Below, piece by piece: positions 21,481 through 32,533 of a stretch of 64,000 nt of DNA (within the stretch, counting starts at the first letter, position 1; each line of letters starts with the position of its first letter). Both the position numbers and the translations under genes were made by a program. The DNA lies in NCBI GenBank assembly GCA_030762175.1, contig CM060846.1, forward strand, positions 185,372,041-185,436,040, read 5' to 3'. The notes beneath the pieces were generated by a model. That model saw nothing but the letters and a program-made list of their open reading frames with translations. It made no database searches and was not told where the DNA came from. Source of the stretch: Metallyticus violacea. Its lineage: Eukaryota > Arthropoda > Insecta > Mantodea > Metallyticidae.

Positions 21481-23950
21481 GATCATAGCATCATCTTCTG
21501 ACTTGGCTTCAATCCGCAGTTTACCTCATCCATTCAAATTGTACTCCAGTACTGCATACCAGCAGCCCATGAGCAAATGTACCTCTTATACATCTCCTGC
21601 TAGTAATACTGCAGTTGTTATTTTATCTTCTGTTCTGCTTTCTGATGCCAATACATTGATTTTGCAAAAAGGATTATCATTTGCTGCAACTCCAATTATC
21701 TTAAATTAGTCTTCAATAATGTAAAATTTTGCCAGAATTTAAGATATAGCATTACTATTGTTAAAAGTGAATCTAATCAGCCTACGTCAATGTCATTCCC
21801 TGCATTCTCAAGTTTTGTGCTTCCTCCAAACTTGAAACTCCTTTACTTCTAGCCATCTTTTAGAAATGTTTACTAGTTGGTTTTTAAGTTTAATTAGTGA
21901 TTCAAATATTTATCGAAGATCACTGTGAAGGACAACTTAATTTTGCATAACAAATCAGCACTAAAAGGGCTATCTAATAATCCTAATATAATTATTCTTC
22001 CGGCCTATAAAAGATCCTCAGTAGTATTTCAAGACATTTCCTTTTATAATGCCAAAGCTTACTGACAGCTTGATATTGTCATTGTCTTCTGATCTTATAG
22101 TCAAGTTTAATCAAGATATAGCTTCATTTATCACTTCTTCTGGCACTGCAGAAGAACTTAGTCCCATCATTCTGCTTACTCTTAATGCCCCTCATATTCA
22201 CATTGTATATTATCTCCATAAAATTTTCAGATGGAACCATCCAGGCTGCCTAAGAGTAGCCAGTTTCAATTCCCCCAGTGAACGCGTTTCTGCCCTAGTA
22301 GATTTTTGGTTACAGCTATTTGTCACATCTAGGATATCATATATCAAAGATTCCTACCATTTTTTGATTATCCTTAAGAGTTTTGAACCTTTTGGCACAT
22401 TCTATTATACATCTGGCCACTATCAATGTGACTTTGCTTTTTATACTAACATTCCCCATCATGAAGAATTAGCAGCTGATAGACATTTCATGGATTCTAG
22501 AGCACCTCTTCATACCCCATCCACAGATTTATTTGTCATCTAGTTCATCTGATTCTCACTTGCAATATGTTTAGTTTAGATAATAAATACTATCTACAAA
22601 TTAAAGGCACTGCAATGGGCACTGGTGTGACAACATTTTATGTTAATCTTTTTATGGCTCACTTAGAGAAAGAATTTCTAAAGTCTGAACCTCTGGTACC
22701 GTTATTATGGTTGAGATATATTGATGATATATTCGTGCTTTGGACCCATGGCTCAGAATCTCTCGATCAGTTCCTTACTATGCGCTGATGACCTGAGATG
22801 ATAAAGAGCATCCATAAATAAATCAAATCAATCAGTTCCTTACCAATCTTAATGACAAATTTTCCTTTAGTCTATCCCAATGCTGCTATGATATTGATAT
22901 CTCTTTATGCAATGACTCTTTCCTTACGTCCGTCCACATTTAGTCCACCAATTTACAGCATTATCTTCATTTTGATAGCCATCATCCCATGCATTCCAAA
23001 TGATCTATTCCATTTTCTCTTTCAATCCATGGACACCATTTTTGTAACAACTTTTCATCGCTTGACACCTACACTAAAATCCCAGCTCAAAAGTTCCAAA
23101 ACCAAAAATATATTTATCTTTAGAATCCCAAATCATATCAGTGCACAAGAAATTCTAATGCAAACCTAAAACTTCCAATATGAACTTCATTAACCTTGTT
23201 ACTGCTTACATGCCTGGAATTAGAAGCATTAAATCTATTTTAAAAGAATGTCAAGATGCTTATTAATGATAAATTAGTGATGAAATTTGTACCCTACCTT
23301 ATTTTTAGAACATCCCCTAACTTTAAAAGTATATTTTGCCCCATTGTATCTCCTTCCAAATGACCTTTTATGGTCACAGGCTCATATCCTTGCCAATGCC
23401 CTAACCTGTGTGCTAATTATGCCATGTCATTCGTTTCATAGTCCTAATTTACCCAAAGAATTAAGGATTACTTCAATTGCTACCTGTTCTTCTAAGAATG
23501 TTGTATATATGTTATTTTGTAAGCTTTGCAAGGCATTTTATATGTGTTTAACTTATACACTCTGTATAAACATCATAGGCATTCTGTTAAAACAAGTCTC
23601 CTTTGCCAGTTATCCAGCATGCCCTGTATCACTAAGGATTTCATTGATGCTTTTAATTTAACACTTATTGTACCATTTCCGACTAATGGCTCTGAAAGTT
23701 TACTCATAGATAGAGTGATGGCGACTATATATTTGCATAAATCTTACATATTAAAATTTTTTTTTATCTCTCCTTCTTCTTGTTGCTTGTTTAATTTGTT
23801 TTCATGCATTACGTTACCTTCGAGATTCAATATTTATTTTTACCACCTTCACTAGTCTTTTGCCTTTAAAGAATAACTTGTGCTGTTCGAAATATAGTGA
23901 AAATTGTGTGACTGTTTAAGTGTTTTATCTATTTCTGCTTCTCTATTTCT
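21480..23950 (+). mobile_element. PLE-B, nearly complete but broken
   Basis: N-terminal block LSDANTLILQKGLSF (about 21645-21690); PNIIILPAYKRSSVVFQD (about 21980-22035, RT1); ERVSALVDFWLQLFVTS and SYIKDSYHFL near 22280-22370; YTNIPHHEE near 22445; YYLQIKGTAMGTG (22587-22628); YVNLFMAHLEKEF; WLRYIDDIFVLW (22709-22744), with the catalytic Asp pair; PLE finger and linker; and a decayed GIY-YIG block NVVYMLFCKLCKAFYM near 23500-23545. Multiple stops and frameshifts. A SINE-2 tail is inserted at 22779-22830. The 3' end near 23860-23950 has TTCGAAATATAGTGAAAA. Confidence 0.85.
22779..22830 (+). mobile_element. SINE-2 tail-only insertion with 13-bp TSD
   Basis: Only the last 52 bp of SINE-2 (CGCTGATGACCTGAGATG, GAGCATCCATAAATAAAT). 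Flanked by ATCAGTTCCTTAC at 22766-22778 and 22831-22843. Removing it and one TSD restores the PLE frame as DQFLTNLNDKF. A 5'-truncated, LINE-mediated insertion. Confidence 0.9.
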
Positions 23951-24011
23951 TATTATTTTAGTTACATTTTTCCAAGAGTTATTTAATTTTAATTTTTATG
24001 TAAATGTATCA

Positions 24012-24151
24012 GAATCAGAAGTATGCATTCAGTTTTTGTGGTGACATACCAAATGCAAATGAAATGCTAATACATATAATGTTCATTCACAGTGACATAT
24101 TGGTTTTTTAATAGCATGTCACCACAAAAACTCAATGCATACTTCTGGTTC
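24012..24151. mobile_element. MITE-like element, 36-bp inverted ends
   Basis: The arms 24012-24047 and 24116-24151 are inverse copies with about two mismatches; both contain GAAGTATGCATT and TTTTTGTGGTGACAT. The 68-bp centre is not coding. Candidate short DNA transposon derivative. Confidence 0.7.
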
Positions 24152-24339
24152 AAAAATAATTAAATTCAGCTTATATGAATGAAAGACTACATAATTTGGA
24201 ATATTTACGATTATGTACAAAGTTACCAAGTTATCCAATGCACACTCTTGGCATTTTTGCCATTTACTGCTTCACAGATCAGGAAAAGGTTCAACTTCAA
24301 GTTGCCATTACTCGGGATGCATTCCCTGTATCCTTTTGT

Positions 24340-25560
24340 GGGACTTTAACATTCCCTTGTAATGACAGGCTTCCAATGGTTTGATTTCTGTTTGAAGTTA
24401 CATTGCCACAGTAAGAATAGACTTGTTGGCCCTGTAATGATTATAAGGGGAGCATTTTGGGCTTTATCACATTTGCTGAGTTGAGTTTTATTTGTTATGA
24501 TTGTTACTTTGCTGCCATATTCCCTGACGAGCTCCATGTAGGGTTTATATGCAGTATTCAGCACATGCTGTGTATCATCCCATTTAGCATCAATGAATAT
24601 ATTTAATAGGCAACTTTTTCTTGCCTTTATTGGTGACTTTTTCTACATTTATATTCCATGTTATTCCACTATCTATATGGGCTCTAAGGTACGTTTGGTC
24701 TACAAGATGGAGCACTTGTAAATAAATTTTATCTGGCCTCTTGTGGTTGACAGTAAATAACCGGAGAATTATTCAGTCTGTGCTGATCCTCATTGCATTC
24801 AAGTCAGACCAATTGACGAAGTGCTCTAAAGCTTGCCAAGCCTTAATAAGCTACTTATTGCCCACATCAAAAGATCATCTGCATATAAGAGGATGTTCAC
24901 ACCAGGTTTGAAGCAGATGGCATCCAACACAACATTGATCATTAAATTAAAAAGTATGCAGTTCATGACTACTTGTGAAAGGCCATTTTGCTCCACTCAA
25001 TATTGCAATTCATATTTCTTGAAGTGCACTTAAAATTTTCTTTTCGTTAGTAAAAGTTTTAATATCGTACATTAAAATGATTTCTGGTAACTCCAATAGA
25101 GACTACTTTATGAATAAGTAAGCTTTCCAGACTTGAGCATAAGGGACATTTTATGTTGACAAAAGTAGATAAAGTGTACGAATGTTGGTCAAACCAATCT
25201 TCAACTTTCTGTACAAAGGTAAAAGCATGATCTATGATACTTTTGTTTTTTCTAAATCCCACTTGTGCCTAATCAGTGGCTTCTTGGGCTACTTGAAGAC
25301 AATTTAGTGAAGAAATTACCACTTGTTCTGGAAGTTTACAACATGCACTAGTAAGTGCTATTGGTCTGCAGGTGGTGACAGTGTCAACAGGTTTTCTGTT
25401 TTTAATAATGTAATTATTTCTCCTTTCCATTATTGATCTGGTATATACACTGTCCAGGAAAAATATATAAATAAAAGGAGGTTTTGTTTGGTGGAAGAGC
25501 CTAAATTTATCAGAAATTATCATTAATTCCACCAAGTCTAGTATCTTTTTTTATTAGTCA
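24340..25560 (-). mobile_element. LINE reverse transcriptase, broken
   Basis: Minus strand, N to C: VTTCRPIALTSACCKLPEQVV (25385-25320; the RPI-L block of RT); after a frameshift, VGFRKNKSIIDHAFTFVQKV (about 25260-25200); LYADDLLMWAI (about 24895-24865), the catalytic YADD; then NTAYKPYMELVREYGSKV and LSKCDKAQNAPLIIITG (24560-24430). The order and spacing fit an I/Jockey-type non-LTR RT. The part between 25130 and 24900 is frameshifted. No RNase H is readable after 24340. Confidence 0.78.
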
Positions 25561-26770
25561 TAGAGGATGCTGAGGCCTCTAGTGCAGAAATATAAAAGGA
25601 TCATAGAATAATTCAGCATAGTGGTACAAGCAATGAAATGGGCCGTGACCAATGTTCTTGCTTTTGTTCTTTCAACTCCTGCTATTCTAACATAGGCATA
25701 CGACCCAAAAGAATTGAATTGAGGCAAGAGTATAAATTAAGTCTGATACTTTTTAATTTATTTATAGATGATATTCCCAAAAGGATTAGAGGAAAAATAG
25801 GCATTGTCTGGTAATTGGCAAGAGGGAAATACCAGGGTTGCTTTTTGCTGATCTTATAACTGGAGCAATAACTGTAGTACTATTCCAGGAGCCATTGATG
25901 AGATTAGTAAGTATTGTGCAGATTGGGGCAAAGGATAAATGGGGAAAAAATCAAATATAATGGAATTCAAAAAAGGTACAAATTTAATGAAAGATGAGAA
26001 ATGGTATATCCAGGGTGAGATAGTGGAAGTAGTGAAGGAGTTTGATTATTTGGGGTTGAGATTTGGAAATAGTGGAAGATGGGAGGCACACGAAATGTGC
26101 GCAAGTTAAAGGTAAACAGGATATGAGAACTGTTAGAATAAGTTTGTATAAGACCCAAACATTATCTATGAGATGGTTGGAAAGAGAGGCAATGGTATAA
26201 ACCAGGATATAGTCCACAGAATATTTGTGGGGAAGTATTGGGATTACCCAAAAGTTCTCAGAGGGAGATTAATTTTTTAGAATTAGGAAGGATAGGGGGG
26301 AAAGGTATAATTAATAGAGAGAATAATGAAGTATTGATATCATACCCTCAAATTAGATTGTTCAAGTATTCTAAAGGAATGTCTTATCTATCAAAAAGAG
26401 GTTTTGTGAAGGAAGCGTTGGTATTGGGAGGTGGGGAAGGTATTAAATGAAATAGGTTTGAGGAATATATCGAGAATGGGTGAAAGTAATGCAAACAAAT
26501 TCTGGAAAATTGTGTAACAGGATAGAAAAATATTGAAAAAACACGAGATTTGGGCTAGTTAACATGGTAAAAGTTCTTTTGTTGTATATTAAAATAATTT
26601 AATAGATTTGGGAATGAGAGAAGTATATTGATATTTGTGATCAAATGAGTAGGATAGGTTGGGCATGGATGCATACAGGAGTAATATTCATAAAAGATAT
26701 ATAGTCTGTCTTGAAGGGTGCATACAGTGCATACAATGAAAAATGTAATATGTGTGGGAGAGTAGTTAGT

Positions 26771-27068
26771 CGGTCCTGGTGGTGTAGTGGTAACCATACT
26801 TACCTTCTAAACCCAAGGTCGCAGGTTCGAACCCGGCCATGATTGATGAATATTTTTGGGCATAAAAATCATAAGTAATGGCTTCCTTTGGAAGGGAAGT
26901 AAAGCCATGGGTCCCGTGTCGTACATTTACGGCACGATAAAGAACCTCAAGCATGAAAGATGAGACCTCTGAGCAAAATTTGTCGGCCGTTTCATGCTCT
27001 GAATAGAATGGGACGCTGATGACCTGAGATGTCAAAGAGCGTCCTTAAATAAACAAATAAAACCAAAA
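26771..27068 (+). mobile_element. SINE-2 copy, full length, 14-bp TSD
   Basis: Head GGTGGTGTAGTGGTAACC and B box GGTTCGAACCC; complete body; tail GTCCTTAAATAAACAAAT. TSD GGAGAGTAGTTAGT at 26757-26770 and 27069-27082. The best-preserved copy of this family in the window. Confidence 0.95.
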
Positions 27069-27491
27069 GGAGAGTAGTTAGTATGTTCCATTATTTATTG
27101 TAATGTGATAAGGTTAAAGGGTGGCAGGAAAAAGTTTGGGATAATAAATGGGATAATTTATAGGGGGATATAGTGATAATAAAAATGTTAAGAAATAAGA
27201 GTGTCCAAAGCATCCTAAAAATGGGGGAGTTTCTGGGAAATGTTAAAGAGAAGTGAAATTGAAATAGAAATAAATTAAAGGAAGATAAATAAAGAAGGAA
27301 AGAATAAGAGGTTTCTTACAGCCATAAAACTTGTGTATTAAGGGGGTAGGAAACAGTGTTTAAATTGATGCTGTAGGAATCTGGATTTTGAGAATAAAGT
27401 GCAATGTTAGTAATGTATATAATGTATTTTAGTTTTGATTGTAATTTGAGGGTATTGTGTATTCATATTAAATTGTGATGTTAATTGTGGA

Positions 27492-27546
27492 AATTCATTC
27501 ATTCATTCATTCATTCATTCATTCATTCATTCATTCATTCATTCAT
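27492..27546. repeat. (ATTC)n microsatellite
   Basis: About 13 ATTC units, placed as the probable 3' tail of the LINE to its left. Confidence 0.97.
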
Positions 27547-27559
27547 CATAGGCAAAATG

Positions 27560-28250
27560 TTAACACAAGGTATTGGCAATTAACTTCATGTTTATAAGAA
27601 TCTTATTACCACTTATCATAGATTTTTATTCTTCCTACGATGCTCATTATTTAGTCTAGACAGTGAACTTTTTGGAAGTTTCTTATTTATATCAGTTTAA
27701 AAATAAAACTTCTATAAGTCTTTTTCTTCTTCTCAATAGTAATAGGATTAAGTTCAGCTTTAAATTGTTTCAAAACCTTATTCATTTTATTACTCAACTG
27801 CTGTTTCATTCCCACCATTTTATTTAAAATTTCTTCGAAAACATCATAATTCTCCACAGGTCCAGTATTCCATCTATTTCGCCAATTACTCTAACCTGCA
27901 AATTTACACTTTGGTTATTGCCTAAAGTAATTAAGTGATTTTACATAATCTGAATATGCTGAATATGAATTTTTAATCATTTTACTTCCATTACATCAGG
28001 ATATTTTGCAAAATTACATTAAATATATTCATTAATTACATGAATTTCATCACAAAGTTTTTTTTTCAAATGCAAAAAATGTAAAAAACACAACTTGCTG
28101 TAATTATGTATATGGTGGTTCATACATTCATAGAATGTTTATGTTTTGTTTTTCTCTTGTTAACTTGACTATTGGAAGCATAAATTAGCACAGTGTATCA
28201 CAAAAAAATTACAGCTGTTGCTTCTTAGTTGAGAAAGCCTCCTGCTCCTC
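27560..28250. other. Unassigned; possible LINE ORF1 scrap
   Basis: Minus strand near 27840-27760 gives a helical string MVGMKQQLSNKMNKVLKQF, weakly like a LINE coiled coil. Otherwise nothing. Confidence 0.3.
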
Positions 28251-28369
28251 TTCCTTTTATATTTGTCTTCAGGTATTTCATGTTTAACATCCAACAATAG
28301 TCAACAAGCATATTGATGCTGCAGCATCGCTGGTACCTCCTTTTGATCTCGTGCAGATCCTTATGAAAT

Positions 28370-29010
28370 TATTTGCCCTGCTCTTTACTAAAAATTTCTA
28401 AATATTTGGGGAAATTATCTAGGTAAGAAAACAAAAAATGAATATCACAACCAAGTTCCTTCAAGCATGTTAGCCACAATGTTTCAATATTAGGATCCTT
28501 GTTACCGAAACATTTTGAAGCAACTTCACAGAAAGATACCCAAGCTGCTTTCTCCTTTTCAACCCTGGTGTTTTTAAATGCTGCATCAGACATCAGTTTT
28601 TGTATATGTGGATCATTAAATATACCACTCACATATGCACTTAAAAAATTCTCCTTCCTTATTTAAAGCCTTTACAAACTGCTTCATTAAGCCAAGCTTA
28701 ATGTGGAGAGGTGGGAGCAGGACTTAAGAAGGACTCGCAAGGCTTTAGCAAACATACAACGTTCTTAGAACTAACTTCCAAATTTTCTCGAGGTGGCTAG
28801 TCTTTCTTAGTCCAGTGACCCTTGTATCCCACCACAGACATAGAAAGCATGAAGATTTTGTAAAACCTGATTGTTGACCCAGCAGCATAGAATTTTAAAA
28901 TTACCACAAACTTGCCAGTTGTGTTCACTGTAGTTCAGTCCCAGTAACAGCAGTTCCAAATTTTGATATGATTCTTTGAGGATCACTGAATAGGCAATGG
29001 GCACTGAACC
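28370..29010 (-). pseudogene. Repetitive-family protein fossil, function unknown
   Basis: Minus strand pieces in order: NWQVCGNFKILCCWVNNQ with NLHAFYVCGGIQGSLD (29004-28807), a frameshifted stretch with LSPAPTSPH and AWLNEAVCK, then MSGIFNDPHIQKLMSDAAFK, AAWVSFCEVASKCFGNKDPN and FSYLDNFPKYLEIFSKEQG (28632-28369). I recognise this pattern (LLxQQxGYTKYPCFLC, PLHIKLGLMKQFVK, GPQIRxL, HLDYFPENLGxxSEEQGERFHQ) as a multi-copy 'uncharacterised protein' family common in animal genomes and probably transposon-derived. At least two frameshifts; not functional. The following HF-D/ME-R part is lost at the left. Confidence 0.6.
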
Positions 29011-29014
29011 AAAA

Positions 29015-29513
29015 TCATTTCATTTGTCAAGGAGGACACCCTTTAAACTTAACTTTGAAGCATGAATAAACAATCTCCATTCATGTGTGTCATAGTTTGG
29101 AAGTTCAAGTTTTAGCATACTTTTTTTCACATTATTGCAATACATAAAATCTATTTTACATTGTCGATACCAATAGAACAATGTTCCTGGACATAGTGGA
29201 CTTTTTTTGGAGTCTAGAACTGAAAACTGACTACTCTGTAGGGAGGGCGAGATCCCTCACTAAGTAATTTAATTCACTGTTAAAACACCCACATTCTGCA
29301 GTAGATGATTCTGATAGATAGCAGTCACTTGTCACTCGTCACAATTTTCTCACTTAAACATCAGACTGAGATGAACATTTTTAAAGATTTTATGGTTGCA
29401 CAGGGATTGGTACATCAGGCCCAAGGGGCACAGGTAAAATGGCTGACCGAACAACTGAATACATATTATTCATTACTATGGTATGACTGCTCTCTCCAAA
29501 CCATAGGTATTCC
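29015..29513. other. Unassigned intronic sequence
   Basis: May contain upstream remains of the preceding family (29040-29200) but nothing clear. Confidence 0.3.
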
Positions 29514-29529
29514 AAAAATATAGCGATGA

Positions 29530-29662
29530 ATGAATGAATAGTGTTTAACGCCCATTTTTTCTACAGAAGCCCCACAGGCGATGAACACTGATGATAAATG
29601 AGATGAAATGATATATTGGGAAAGGATTTATTTTTAAGGAAGGAATTGTTCCAGGCCTAAGT
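29530..29662 (-). mobile_element. SINE-1 copy, 5'-truncated, 16-bp TSD
   Basis: Holds only the 3' half (GTGTTTAACGCCCATTTTTT to CAGGCCTAAGT). Flanked by perfect AAAAATATAGCGATGA at 29514-29529 and 29663-29678. The head is missing at the right end, as expected for incomplete reverse transcription. Confidence 0.95.
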
Positions 29663-29679
29663 AAAAATATAGCGATGAT

Positions 29680-30740
29680 CTTCTGCCATTCACCTAATGA
29701 GGAAGTTCTTCATTGCATGCTCTACTTGTTTTGTATGGTGCCCAAACTTTACTTTGGTCCCAACTTTGATTCCAAAATAGGTATGATATGACTTTTTCCA
29801 CAATCCTTTATCCCATAAATAACTGTAATGGCAAGGCAGCATGCAATCTTACTCTTAACTTCCTAAACTGCTTGCATCCTCTATCAGATAAGAAACATCC
29901 AGGTTCCAGGTTTTTACTATAAACACCTTAAAAATACATTGGATTCATTTGGTTTTTATATCTTGATATACTAAAACTACATAGTTAAAGTATTGCACTT
30001 TTAATAATTATGCTACAATTTTCAAAATGTGCTATTATAAGAAAATTAAAATTAAAAAGTGGTACTTATACGAACTTTCTGGCTTTGAACTTGATTTCAG
30101 CATGCTAGAAATACACTAAAATCATTCAAACTTTCGAGGCAGTAATTTCATCACAGACTAGTGTTATTAATAACATGCCAATAACACTCAGTAGAATAAA
30201 AAGATTTACTCTTACGTTTCTTTTCACTATCATTCCTGACTGCTTCAATTTTACTTCCAAAAAGACCAATTGTGACTCTCAACACTGCATTATCAACTCT
30301 TTCCTCTCTTCCTATTACATTCAGGAGCTCTCTCACAACACAACCTCATTCTTTCACTTCTAATTTAAAATTTAATTTATTATTTATTTGCATTTACAAT
30401 GTTGGCAAATCTTTTGAAGTACAGTTAAATCCTGGTTCTCCTTCTCTCAGCCCCTAGCCATCTATATGTTCAATTCTGTGTCCTTATCCCTGATTAACTC
30501 TTGTACTTCTTGCATCCCATTCACATTTGTCTGTCCCTCTTTTTTCTTCCAGCTAGTCTTTGCTTTTTAGTAAAAATTCTATTTTAATGAAAGTAGAGCA
30601 TTTTACCAAAGCAGTTTTGCAACATGAGTATCAAAACCTATTCTGACATATTCAATACTAATTTTTTGAAATATTATACTATATTATAGAGCCTTATTTC
30701 TTGCTCTTATATTAAGATTGAAATTTTTCATGAGTTTCAG
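29680..30740. other. Intron sequence, no feature
   Basis: AT-rich DNA ending in the acceptor ATGAGTTTCAG. No repeat assigned. Confidence 0.45.
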
Positions 30741-30926
30741 TTTTGGAACAAATTCAGGAAACAGAAGCAATGAAATTAATAAGAGTAAAAGAAGGTTTAT
30801 TGAAGCTTTCCAATTCTTACCTTCAGTTAGCACATAAGTGTCACATTATATATCAAGCTCATCATGATGTTGCTGTTCAGCTACCTGATCTACATGACAA
30901 AGATATCCATGAGCTGAGATATGCAG
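30741..30926 (+). CDS. Internal exon 2 of BAR-like host gene
   Basis: Acceptor GAGTTTCAG, 186-bp exon, donor ATGCAG|GTTTGT. Both ends are in the same phase as the previous exon's end (one base carried). The junction with 18608 makes GTT (Val). It encodes LEQIQETEAMKLIRVKEGLL, KLSNSYLQLAHKCHIIYQAH and HDVAVQLPDLHDKDIHELRYA. This looks like one long helix, a turn with Pro-Asp, and the start of another helix. It contains no stop, and its codon use and composition differ from the surrounding AT-rich DNA. Together with the exon at 18390 it gives about 135 residues of probable BAR-type helical bundle, a membrane-curvature module. The function here is inferred, not shown. Confidence 0.8.
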
Positions 30927-30929
30927 GTT

Positions 30930-31365
30930 TGTATGTTTTGAAAGTTGTTACAATGAACTATGTATAAATTATAAGAGTAAAAAAAAAATTAACAACTTTC
31001 AGCCCTTCTTCCCAAAAATAGTTAGCAGTAAATCAAAGCATATAAAATAAAACAATTTTTAATATCGTTGCAGCCTTTCTCGCAAAGCTCAGTAAAGTTT
31101 GCTTCTCACTGTAAACAGAAGTTCACCCAAATTCTTGACCTTAAACCAGCTTTTCAATGGTTTGTACAAGTGGTTTCTGGTCAGCATTTTTTATTTATTT
31201 ATTATTTTTTTCCAATTTTCTATTTATCAGTGTTTTCCTGTTAAGCTTCCTGAATTTTACTACTCAAACAGGATAGAGGGTTGAGTTTTCTTACTTCAGA
31301 TTTTTTTAATGATGACTGCACTGCAACATGAAGATCGCCTGTACCAGATGATGTACAATAAATGA
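30930..31365. other. Intron sequence, no feature
   Basis: No feature supported. Confidence 0.4.
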
Positions 31366-31369
31366 TAAC

Positions 31370-31545
31370 ATGGCCAAATGAATCTGGGGAACTTTGTGAC
31401 CTAAGTTTTCCAGGCATTCACTTAAAGAACTAACGGGAGAACCCCTGAAGAAACTTCAGTTAGAAAACTAAACCATCTAAGAACTGAACCCGGCCCACCA
31501 TGTGGGAAGCACAAATGCTACCATTACACTATAGTAAGTGTACTT
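31370..31545 (-). mobile_element. SINE-4-like tRNA-headed element
   Basis: On the minus strand the head reads ATAGTGTAATGGTAGC, a short gap, then CCGGGTTCAGTTCT, as A and B boxes. A body with GGTTTAGTTTTCTAACTG and TTCTTCAGGGGTTCTCC follows. Only one copy is seen here, so family status is inferred. Confidence 0.5.
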
Positions 31546-31607
31546 AAGCTTACTTTGTGATCATAAGCTAATTCACATCTACTTAATTTCTGTATTCTAG
31601 CCAAGAC

Positions 31608-31717
31608 AATCCTCATGAACAAAATATTGTTCCTTGTGCTCTCATAAATGAAAGATCTTTTCCTGCATATTCACCAACCAACCATGCCATCAGCCATCCA
31701 TACAATCCACATTTTAT
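31608..31717 (+). pseudogene. Decayed partial duplicate of exon 3
   Basis: Aligns with 32590-32696: shared strings AATCCTCATG, ACAAAATATTGTTCCTT, ATTCACCAACCAACCATGC and CATCCATACAATCCACATTT. It keeps the order without the exon's 5' part, has changes in the Met-Pro-Pro-Pro-Tyr codons, and runs into a stop soon after. A local duplication within the gene, now dead. Confidence 0.85.
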
Positions 31718-32477
31718 GCATTTGTAAAGGCTGATTCACATATACATAATTTTCACATCCAGTTAAGACTGCTGTTTCTACTTATTTGAAAACATCAAAG
31801 AGGCTGAAACAAAACTTTGTTGAATTATTTAATAAAGGACAAAACTAACATTGCCTGGCAATGTTCTTGAGGTATATTGTATGTTTGTGTATAATGAGCT
31901 CATCTTAGTATTGTTGTAGACATAGAGCTGTTCTAGTTATCATAATCATTCGTCATAATTGTCATTGTTAAACTATTATTATTTTATTTAATTTTATTAT
32001 TCTTTTATTAATTTCAGCCAATTATGGGCTGCGATTACACAACTTCCTTCCCTTTTGCAAGCACTTTCCTCATGCCAGTATTCTTTCATTCTCTGAGTCA
32101 CTCTAATTCTTCTATCAAGAATACCCTTGTTGTTCTCTGTGATTTTTCTTCAGATAGATCTGCCTTTTCTTCATGCTGGACAATTCATGATTTGGCCTAA
32201 GGTGAAAAGTGAACTCAATAGCTTATTAATTTTTAGGCCCGAGGATCTTCCTTATAAATTTCCTCTCTTTTCTATTATGGAAGTCCTTTCCTAGCTATTG
32301 TCTCCACTACATACAGTCATTCCAGTTTAACTACTATACTGTAGTGTCTAAATTTGCATAAGAGCTCAATCTCAATATTGCTGTACACACATCTGTTGTA
32401 GTTATATTAATAACATTTACATTAATTCATTTATTTTAATTGTCATCATCAATAAAATTATTATGATTATATTATAA

Positions 32478-32489
32478 TTATTATTATTA

Positions 32490-32520
<31 letters not shown>

Positions 32521-32528
32521 TTTATTTT
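32478..32528. repeat. (ATT)n and (TTTA)n microsatellites at the exon 3 acceptor
   Basis: ATT repeats, then TTTA repeats, directly join the acceptor TTTTTCCAG and may serve as its pyrimidine-rich tract. Confidence 0.9.
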
Positions 32529-32533
32529 TCCAG

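Larger units (their letters stand above)
25690..27546 (+). mobile_element. LINE 3' half with (ATTC)n tail, SINE-2 inserted
   Basis: RT block LSLILFNLFIDDIPKRIRGK near 25735-25795; then around 26040 FDYLG-like sequence (EFDYLGLRFGNSG by frame); GLPKSSQREINFLELGRIG (26241-26300) and the frame to 26450. Later fragments read MGGTRNVRK-like and CNMCG-like (zinc-knuckle type C near 26745). A SINE-2 splits it at 26771-27068. The element appears to end at 27490 with (ATTC)n, in the way LINEs often end in simple repeats. Confidence 0.65.
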
